Shown here: positions 58,123-64,000 of the stretch, in pieces | Position numbering within the stretch: the first letter of the stretch is position 1 | Layout: every line of letters begins with the position of its first letter | Assembly (NCBI GenBank): GCA_045578725.1 | Contig: JAZNKS010000052.1 | Coordinates: forward strand, 9,610-73,609 | DNA: 64,000 nt | From: Flemingiibacterium sp045578725 | GTDB lineage: Bacteria; Bacillota; Clostridia; Oscillospirales; CAG-272 | Direction: 5' to 3' | The notes under the pieces: model-generated | Database searches by the model: none | What the model saw: only the letters and a program-made list of their open reading frames with translations | Told to the model about the DNA's origin: nothing | Translations under genes and position numbers: made by a program

Positions 58123-59234
58123 AGATCCTCCAGCATCTCTTCAACCGCGCGAACGGTCTTTTCCCTGCTGAAATCCCTTCCGCGCACGGCTGCCATTTTG
58201 CGGTAGTGTGCAAGCATTTGGGGATCGGACAGCATCTGCTTCATGCCCGCATAGATGCCTTCCTCGCTGTTTTCGACCACGATGCCAAACTCGTTGTTCC
58301 AGCCGAGCAGCTCGCGCGCGCCGGAGCAGTCGGTGCTGACAACGGGCGTTCCCACGATCAGCGCCTCGGTGACCGCGGTCGAAAAGCCTTCGCGGCGCGA
58401 GGAGCAGACATACAGATCGCACCGTGATACATATTGGTACGGATTGGCCCGGAAGCCGAGCAGGATGAAGGAATTCTCCACCCCGTATTCGCGGATCTTC
58501 CGGCGGAGGGCTTCCTCCTCACCGCCGATGCCGAGGATGTATACCTTATGCGGCAGGCCCTCATCCATCAGCCGCCTGTGGACATTCAGCAGGCGATCAA
58601 AGCCCTTGGCGGGCATCAGCTTGGCGACGGAGCAGATCCGGATCCCTTCCTCAATGAAGGCGGGATCATCGATCGGCTGTCCGGCTTTTTCGATGATCTG
58701 ACCGGTTTCATTGGTATTATAAAGCACGTCGATCGGCACCGATACCGCCAGGGATTGCAGAAAGCGATCCTTGACCGATCCGGCCACCGCAATCAGCCTG
58801 TCAAAGGTGTTGTACAGCTTCAGAGCTTCGGTGGGGGAACGGAAGCCGATGGCCGCCTGCTTTGGCGTGTTCAGCTCGATGTGCAGCCACGCGATCTTTT
58901 TCTTTTCCGGATCGGGACAGCCGGCGAGGATACGCGAGGTCGGCCCCTCCAGATAGGAGATCAGAACATCGTAATCCTCCCGGATCCAGAACCGGTACAG
59001 AAGCCGGGGCGAAAACAGCTTCATCAGCGTGGTTGTGCCGCGGATATGCTTTTTATAGCCCGGTATATAATGAACGTGCGCCTGCAGATACGGCCGGTTG
59101 ACACCGACATCGAACAGGGTCTGCACGGTCACATCGTATTTGGCGGGATCGAGATTGTTGGCGAGATTGACAAGCACCCGCTCTGCGCCGCCGTGCGCCA
59201 GATTGGGGATGAGAAAGAGCAGCTTTTTCTTCAT
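58119..59234 (-). CDS. GT4 glycosyltransferase
   Basis: 371 residues. LFLIPNLAHGGAERVLVNLANNLDPAKYDVTV, RICSVAKLMPAKGFDRLLNVHRRL and CSSRREGFSTAVTEALIVGTPVVSTDCSGA. Clearly a paralogue of the GT4 enzyme at 55970-57100 (same N-terminal pattern NL.PEKYD.TVQTLF and a similar C-terminal NPY-YV..CDL). Duplicated transferases may add similar sugars. Follows the polymerase gene by 9 nt. Confidence 0.92.
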   Translation of the reverse strand: MKKKLLFLIPNLAHGGAERVLVNLANNLDPAKYDVTVQTLFDVGVNRPYLQAHVHYIPGYKKHIRGTTTLMKLFSPRLLYRFWIREDYDVLISYLEGPTSRILAGCPDPEKKKIAWLHIELNTPKQAAIGFRSPTEALKLYNTFDRLIAVAGSVKDRFLQSLAVSVPIDVLYNTNETGQIIEKAGQPIDDPAFIEEGIRICSVAKLMPAKGFDRLLNVHRRLMDEGLPHKVYILGIGGEEEALRRKIREYGVENSFILLGFRANPYQYVSRCDLYVCSSRREGFSTAVTEALIVGTPVVSTDCSGARELLGWNNEFGIVVENSEEGIYAGMKQMLSDPQMLAHYRKMAAVRGRDFSREKTVRAVEEMLEDL

Positions 59235-59243
59235 GGCGGATCC

Positions 59244-60359
59244 TTAAAACAACGTCTGGATGTAGTCGAAGAAATTCATATGTGCATAGCCGTAATCGAA
59301 CGGCCGGATGACAGCATTTTCATAGATGAAATAGCCGAGATAGCCGGCGATGCAGATCATGGTCAGAATCCGGCGCTGGGACGGCTTCCATCGCCGCAGG
59401 AGCACGGGAATGGTGATGATCTGGCCGGGAAGAAAATAATTGGCCAGACGGGCAAAATAGTTCGCGGTTCCGAACAGGCCGACAAACATGATCAGCGCGT
59501 TCAGCATGGCCAGATTGAACATCAGGCTATCCGTTTTGGTGAAGTACAGGAAGGTTTTCCGCCCGCCCGCGGCCGCAAGCAGCAGAGGCGCAAAGGCAAC
59601 GATAACGCGGAAAATATTGACACCCTCACCCACGAAGGAGGTTTCATCGTAGTTGGCACCCATCATATCGGTGATATCAAGAACAACGCCAAGCAGGCTT
59701 TCCAGCAGGAAGCCGATGACGATGAAGATGGCCATGTAGAGAAAGGTTCGCTTAGTCCAGGGCCGGAACATCATCAGCGGCACCAGCAGGTAAACCATCG
59801 AATAGGGATGGAACATCGAGGCGAGCAGGATAAGGAGCAGGAAGCGGATCCATTTTTTATCCAGCGCCGCCGCAACGGCCAGCAGACAGAAGGCGGTCGC
59901 CATGCATTGCTTGATGGCCGCCAGCGTGAAGGTATAGAAGCCGGTGGTGAACATCAGGAATACGCCGAAGACCATCGAAAGGGAATAGCGCCGGACGAAC
60001 CAGACATAGGGAATGATCGTCGCGAAGGCAAAGAAGAGGAGGAAATTCTGCGCTGAAACGCCTAAAGTTTTCAGCAGACTGTTCAGGAAGGTAAAGCCGA
60101 TGCCTTCGGCGAAGGACGGCAGTTCTTTGGCGAAGAAGCCATTCAGATCCGGAGTCAGATAGATATAAATATCGCGATAAGTTGCCGTATCATTGCCCCA
60201 TATGCGAAGACCGCAGAAAAATACCAGAATCACCGTCAGCAGGAAGGTGAAAAGAATATCTTTTTTCTGCGATCCTACGGCGGCGAAACGCTTATCCCGG
60301 TAATCGACAATCAAGGCGATCAGAAGGGATAAGGCAAGAATAATCCATAATTTTGTCAC
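59244..60359 (-). CDS. EpsG-family polysaccharide polymerase
   Basis: 371 residues, about ten membrane helices. GLRIWGNDTATYRDIYIYL in the first loop and AAIKQCMATAFCLLAVAAAL with FHPYSMVYLLVPL are hallmark segments of EpsG, a Wzy-like polymerase. It should join repeat units at the outer face. The start is GTG 60359 (MTKLWIIL), with CGGAGGC 8 nt upstream; the open frame continues upstream to 60509 only as an overlap into the GT2 gene. Confidence 0.85.
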   Translation of the reverse strand: MTKLWIILALSLLIALIVDYRDKRFAAVGSQKKDILFTFLLTVILVFFCGLRIWGNDTATYRDIYIYLTPDLNGFFAKELPSFAEGIGFTFLNSLLKTLGVSAQNFLLFFAFATIIPYVWFVRRYSLSMVFGVFLMFTTGFYTFTLAAIKQCMATAFCLLAVAAALDKKWIRFLLLILLASMFHPYSMVYLLVPLMMFRPWTKRTFLYMAIFIVIGFLLESLLGVVLDITDMMGANYDETSFVGEGVNIFRVIVAFAPLLLAAAGGRKTFLYFTKTDSLMFNLAMLNALIMFVGLFGTANYFARLANYFLPGQIITIPVLLRRWKPSQRRILTMICIAGYLGYFIYENAVIRPFDYGYAHMNFFDYIQTLF

Positions 60360-60403
60360 GCTGTTTTGCCTCCGGATGAGCCCGCCGTGCACAGCGAATT
60401 CCG

Positions 60404-61222
60404 TTAACGGGACGGCTTGGCTCCGAGTTTTTTTCGGTGTAAATAAGAGTATAGCGGTTGGGGCAGCAAGCCCACGATAATCGGACGAAGCATATACAGA
60501 TACTTCCATTTTGAAAGCTGCAGTGTTTTCACTGCGGTTTTTACCATGTATGCTTCGTTCAGACGGTAGCGGAATCTGCGCCGCGCGGCCGCCTCGCGGT
60601 CATCGCGCATTTTATAGAGCGGCTCGGACAGATTTCTGCCCTGATAGCCGCGTGCGTAAATTTTCAGCCAGAGATGCCAGTCCTCCACGCGCAGGAGGCG
60701 CTTATCGACGGTATAACCGCCGACCTCGCGCATGACCTCGGCGCGGATCATACAGGGAGCATGGCAATGTACAGGTCCATGAACCAGCATGGCTTTGTCC
60801 GGGTATTCGGTGCAGGTGCTGCGGCTGGCGAAATCGCCGTTCTCGTCAAAGCGGATCATGGGTGTGCTGACAACGGCGATATGCGGATCCGCATCAAGTG
60901 CGTTTCTCTCGGCTTCCAAACGGGTGGGGAGCGAGATGTCATCACCGTCCATGCGGGCAATATAGCGGCCGGAAGCATGGGAAAGACAGCGGTTCAGGGT
61001 GTAATTCAGCCCCATGTTCTGCTCATTGCGGAGCAGAATAATCTTGCCGGGATAACGCGCCCGGTAAGCTTCGGCGGTGAGATAGGTATCATCCGAAGAG
61101 CCGTCATCGCAGAGGATCAGCTCCCAATCGGAAACGGTTTGGGCAAGGATGGAATCGATCGCTTCCGGCAAGGTGGAAGCGCAGTTGCAGATTCCCATAA
61201 TGACGGAAATTTCAGCACTCAT
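60404..61222 (-). CDS. GT2 glycosyltransferase
   Basis: 272 residues. SVIMGICNCASTLPEAIDSILAQTV, LILCDDGSSDDTYLTAEAYRARYP, ENMGLNYTLNRCLSHA and RMDGDDISLPTRLEAE (DxD) show a family 2 GT-A enzyme of the type found in capsule clusters. C-terminal part basic and hydrophobic (LRPIIVGLLPQPLYSYLHRKK). Overlaps the acetyltransferase gene by 11 bp. Confidence 0.92.
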   Translation of the reverse strand: MSAEISVIMGICNCASTLPEAIDSILAQTVSDWELILCDDGSSDDTYLTAEAYRARYPGKIILLRNEQNMGLNYTLNRCLSHASGRYIARMDGDDISLPTRLEAERNALDADPHIAVVSTPMIRFDENGDFASRSTCTEYPDKAMLVHGPVHCHAPCMIRAEVMREVGGYTVDKRLLRVEDWHLWLKIYARGYQGRNLSEPLYKMRDDREAAARRRFRYRLNEAYMVKTAVKTLQLSKWKYLYMLRPIIVGLLPQPLYSYLHRKKLGAKPSR

Positions 61223-61730
61223 GGTTGTTCTCTCTGATAATCATTCGGTTTTCGCCGCAGACTACCGTGGCTCCGTCCGGAACATCCTTTATTACCACAC
61301 AGCCGGCTCCGATCCGGACATTGCTGCCAATGCGGATTCCGCCGATGATTCTTGCGCCGGCACCGATCAGGACATTGTCGCCGATTATGGGTGCACCGCC
61401 GTTGCCCTCACCGATTGTAACCTGGTGGAAGATGGTACAGCCGCGGCCGATGACCGCATTGTGGGATACAATAATGCCATTGAGTCCGTGCGGCAGATGA
61501 GGCGGTTCCGCAAAGGCGGCACCGAAGCTGCGGTGGGTTCCCATGGAAGCATTGTTGAAGGCATCGGCGCGCTTGATATAGAAAAGGCGAAACAGGTCGC
61601 CAAGGCGGGAGCCTTTCTGCGGATCAACAACGACCGCGCGGTATTTCCAGTATTTTTTGTGATTATAGCGCTGGATCAGGGAGCGCATCCGCTCTTCCGT
61701 GCGGGTAAGCTTCACATCGCGGTTCATCAT
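61212..61730 (-). CDS. Hexapeptide-repeat O-acetyltransferase (CysE/colanic-type)
   Basis: 172 residues. Helical N-terminus then a left-handed beta-helix: GIIVSHNAVIGRGCTIFHQVTIGEGNGGAPIIGDNVLIGAGARIIGG-IRIGSN. The HGxNGI-type start and G-E-G-N-G-G-A-P block are those of serine O-acetyltransferase-like sugar acetyltransferases. It probably O-acetylates a sugar of the polymer; cysteine synthesis is less likely in this locus. 4-bp overlap with the GT4 gene upstream. Confidence 0.88.
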   Translation of the reverse strand: MMNRDVKLTRTEERMRSLIQRYNHKKYWKYRAVVVDPQKGSRLGDLFRLFYIKRADAFNNASMGTHRSFGAAFAEPPHLPHGLNGIIVSHNAVIGRGCTIFHQVTIGEGNGGAPIIGDNVLIGAGARIIGGIRIGSNVRIGAGCVVIKDVPDGATVVCGENRMIIRENNHEC

Positions 61731-62836
61731 ATTCCAAGCCCCTTCATCGTTTCTTCAACGACAATTTTCTTATCAAACATTGTTTCCATGAGCGCGCGGC
61801 CGGCAAGACCCATTGCGGCGCGCTCGCTCTGCGGCAGCGTGCAGAATCGCTTCATGGCCGCATAGAGGCTGTCGGGATCCTGCGGCTCGCACAGATAGCC
61901 GTTCACGCCGTCATCGACCGCTTCCATACAGCCGTGGATGCGGCTGGTGATCAGCGGGCGGGCACAGGCGGCACCCTCCAAAAGGACATTGGACATTCCC
62001 TCGTGATAACTCGGCAGGACAACGGCGTGGGCCGCTTCATAATATGGCTTCACGTCGGTCTGATAGCCGTGGAAGCAGAGGATTCCCTCCTTTTGCAGGG
62101 CTTCGATCTTCTGTTGATACGATTCCTCAAACAGGCCGACCACATCGAGAATCACGCTGTCATACTCCGCTTTCAGCCGTGTCATCGCATCAAACAGCTC
62201 ATCCACGCCCTTTTCCTTCATGATACGCCCGACAAACAGAAAGCGGATCGGCGCCGTGTCGGGATAGGGAAGGGGGCGGTACTCATCGGTATCGATGCCG
62301 GCTCCCATCAGAAGGCGGGTCTGCTCCGACCGGACGGTACCGGCTTCCAGCAGGACATCGCGGTTGCCTTCATTTTCAAAGAAGACGGTCCGGGCTTTCT
62401 TTAAGCCGATCCGATACATGGCCAGAACCAGCCGCTTCAGCATTCCGCCGCCTTCGATGGCCGATCCGAGGCCGGTGATATTGGCCGCGAACGGAATTTT
62501 TGCCATGCGGCAGGCAAAGCCGCCGTAGACATTGGGCTTGATGGTATAGCCGATCACCAGATCGGGCTGGATTTTCTTCAGAATCCGGCGATACTGCCGG
62601 TACAGGCTGATATCCCGCAGGGGATTCATGCCCCGGCGCTCCAGCGCGGTTTCGATATAGCGGCAGCCGAGCGCTTCCAGATCCGGGATGAATTCACCGC
62701 GCGGCAGGGCGATATACACCTCGTGCCCGCGCGCGATCAGACCGGACAGCAGGGCCTTGCGGAACTTATAGAGCCCCATATCAAAATTGGCGAGGACGAG
62801 GATTCGTTTATTTTTTACGGGCCGGGATTCCGACAT
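61727..62836 (-). CDS. GT4 glycosyltransferase
   Basis: 369 residues. ILVLANFDMGLYKFRKALLSGLIARGHEVYIALP and the GAGIDTDEYRPLPYP, FLFVGRIMKEKGVDEL, LPSYHEGMSNVLLEGAACARPLIT motifs are those of family 4 enzymes such as WbaP-partner galactosyl- or N-acetylgalactosaminyl-transferases acting second in repeat-unit assembly. ATG 62836 (MSESRP) is taken, with GGAG 10 nt before it. Confidence 0.9.
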   Translation of the reverse strand: MSESRPVKNKRILVLANFDMGLYKFRKALLSGLIARGHEVYIALPRGEFIPDLEALGCRYIETALERRGMNPLRDISLYRQYRRILKKIQPDLVIGYTIKPNVYGGFACRMAKIPFAANITGLGSAIEGGGMLKRLVLAMYRIGLKKARTVFFENEGNRDVLLEAGTVRSEQTRLLMGAGIDTDEYRPLPYPDTAPIRFLFVGRIMKEKGVDELFDAMTRLKAEYDSVILDVVGLFEESYQQKIEALQKEGILCFHGYQTDVKPYYEAAHAVVLPSYHEGMSNVLLEGAACARPLITSRIHGCMEAVDDGVNGYLCEPQDPDSLYAAMKRFCTLPQSERAAMGLAGRALMETMFDKKIVVEETMKGLGI

Positions 62837-63413
62837 ACACACCACACTCCGTGATATCTTTTACAACAACGGCTCCGGCACCGACGGTGCAGCCGCCGCA
62901 GACGGAAATATTGTTCCGGATAACCGCGCCGATTCCCACATGGGTTTCCTCTCCCACCGCCACGGTGCCTCCGAGGGCGGCGGCCGGGGAAATGTGGACA
63001 AAATCGCTGAGCCGGTTATCATGCTCCACGATCGCGCCGGTATTGATGATGCAGTGATCGCCGATTATGGCACCGGCATTGATAACGGCATTCGGCATAA
63101 CCACGCATCCGCATCCGATCACGGCCGAGGGGGAGAGGACGGCACGGGGATGCACGGCGGTATGCCATTTCACCTTCATGGAGAGGGCGATCCGCCGTCT
63201 GACGGCATTGTTGCCGATGGCGATGAGGAAGCGGCTGTCCGGATATTTGACATAGTCGGCGATTTTTCCGAGGACCGGGACATCGAGAACCCGGCTGCCG
63301 GGGGCGAGCCTGTCATCCAGCACGCCGGATACGGTATCGCCTGCGGCGCGGATGCAGTCGATGACAACCTTTGCATGACCGCCGCCGCCGAGAATGAGGA
63401 TCGGTTCAGACAT
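62808..63413 (-). CDS. PglD/NeuD-type sugar acetyltransferase
   Basis: 201 residues. N-terminal Rossmann-like sugar-nucleotide-binding part ILILGGGGHAKVVIDCIRAAGD, then a left-handed beta-helix (VHPRAVLSPSAVIGCGCVVMPNAVINAGAIIGDHCIINTGAIVEHD). The central IVEHD with His is the catalytic base of PglD. It N-acetylates the amino group of an UDP-4-amino-sugar, so the polymer may contain a diacetamido sugar. Overlaps the sugar transferase gene by 8 bp. Confidence 0.92.
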   Translation of the reverse strand: MSEPILILGGGGHAKVVIDCIRAAGDTVSGVLDDRLAPGSRVLDVPVLGKIADYVKYPDSRFLIAIGNNAVRRRIALSMKVKWHTAVHPRAVLSPSAVIGCGCVVMPNAVINAGAIIGDHCIINTGAIVEHDNRLSDFVHISPAAALGGTVAVGEETHVGIGAVIRNNISVCGGCTVGAGAVVVKDITECGVYVGIPARKK

Positions 63414-64000
63414 GGAGCTGCTCCTTTGTTCCCGTGAATTCTTCCATGGTGGCGGAGGTGCCGGAGGCGATGCCCTCGCGGAGGAATACGCACCGCACCG
63501 TCAGAAGCAGGATCTTCACATCCGTCAGGAAGCGGATGTTATGTACATACCAGATATCGTGCTCAAAGCGCTCCTCCCAGGAGAGCAGATTCCGTCCGTT
63601 CACCTGCGCCCAGCCGGTCAGGCCGGGGCGGACATCGTGGCGATGCTTCTGCTCCTCGTTGTACAAGGGCAGATACTTGACCAGCAATGGACGGGGACCC
63701 ACGATGGACATATCGCCCCGGAGGATATTCCACAACTCCGGCAGCTCGTCCAAAGAAGTGGCGCGCAGCCGCTTGCCGAATTTGGTCAGCCGGACTTCGT
63801 CAGGCAGCAGATTGCCATTTTCGTCCTTCTCATCGGTCATGGAGCGGAATTTATACAGCCGGAAGATCTTCTCGTCCTTACCGGGGCGGTCCTGGTGGAA
63901 GATCACCGGGCTTCCCAACTTGGTGCGCACCAAAATCGCCGTCGCCAGCATCACAGGAGACAGCACTATCAGCGCAAATCCTGCCAGTATAATATCCAGC
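63406..64000 (-). CDS. Undecaprenyl-phosphate sugar phosphotransferase (polyprenyl, partial)
   Basis: The frame stays open to the window end (LDIILAGFALIVLSPVML...), so the N-terminus is missing. The seen part has the WbaP/WcaJ/PglC catalytic domain: hydrophobic hairpin, RPGKDEKIFRLYKFRSMTDE, RLTKFGKRLRATSLDELPELWNILRGDMSIVGPRPLLVKYLPLY and VRPGLTGWAQVNGRN. It starts each repeat unit by putting a sugar phosphate onto undecaprenyl phosphate. This short form (PglC-like) or a longer one with N-terminal membrane helices cannot be told apart here. Confidence 0.95.
   Translation of the reverse strand, partial: LDIILAGFALIVLSPVMLATAILVRTKLGSPVIFHQDRPGKDEKIFRLYKFRSMTDEKDENGNLLPDEVRLTKFGKRLRATSLDELPELWNILRGDMSIVGPRPLLVKYLPLYNEEQKHRHDVRPGLTGWAQVNGRNLLSWEERFEHDIWYVHNIRFLTDVKILLLTVRCVFLREGIASGTSATMEEFTGTKEQLHV

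Noticed and set aside
61212..61730. Serine O-acetyltransferase for cysteine synthesis
   Set aside because: The sequence is CysE-like, but its place in the polysaccharide operon makes sugar acetylation more likely.

Overview
The window is GC-rich chromosomal DNA that looks like a spore-lineage Clostridia member of the Bacillota, probably gut-associated. The reasons are a SpoVB-like flippase, a CD3324-family small protein, a MoxR/DUF58/DUF4129 operon, a preQ1-I riboswitch in front of queT, many glycan hydrolases, and near-consensus sigma-A promoters (TTGACA, 17 bp, TATAAT) in front of most transcription units. No rRNA, tRNA, CRISPR array or prophage was seen. Species cannot be assigned from this sequence.

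Layout: 1-2.2 kb holds the end of an AraC regulator and gdhA. 2.4-7.4 kb has a SpoVB-like flippase convergent with a moxR-DUF58-DUF4129 operon. 7.5-10.8 kb has a structured leader with a CD3324-like gene, an M23 peptidase with a lipoprotein, and a low-molecular-weight phosphotyrosine phosphatase. 10.8-14.8 kb has a Gfo/Idh/MocA oxidoreductase, then a DMT transporter and a LacI regulator with a LacI-type operator. 14.9-18.1 kb is a three-gene operon of two unknown proteins around a NUDIX hydrolase. 18.3-20.1 kb is a secreted repeat/SH3/L,D-transpeptidase-like protein. 20.1-26.3 kb is a sugar-phosphate region: ROK repressor, HAD phosphatase, unknown 329-aa protein, PfkB kinase, HTH-PfkB fusion and class II aldolase.

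26.4-31.6 kb has an HD phosphohydrolase, a TIM-barrel glycosidase, and a DUF2828 (Ro60/TROVE-like, vWA) gene followed by a metallophosphatase. The DUF2828 gene is preceded by a short, strongly structured transcription unit that could be a small RNA. 31.7-39.2 kb is a glycan-degrading region (GH38, AraC, MATE, GH36/Sip1, SGNH esterase). 39.4-44.6 kb has alanine dehydrogenase, an unusual HTH regulator, preQ1 riboswitch plus queT, a 5'-truncated HAD pseudogene that kept its promoter, and an MDR dehydrogenase with a highly folded leader. 44.7-45.7 kb has a MITE-like palindromic element next to an AT-rich XRE gene. 45.8-47.8 kb pairs a GH127-like protein with a ribulose-phosphate epimerase. From 48 kb to the window end, everything lies on the minus strand as one surface-polysaccharide cluster: sugar-phosphate transferase, acetyltransferases, GT2/GT4/GT32 enzymes, LicD, an EpsG-like polymerase and a Wzm/Wzt exporter.

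The candidates most worth attention are the small-RNA-like unit in front of the DUF2828/phosphatase pair, the tandem PfkB/HAD/unknown/aldolase cluster, and the unknown-NUDIX-unknown operon.
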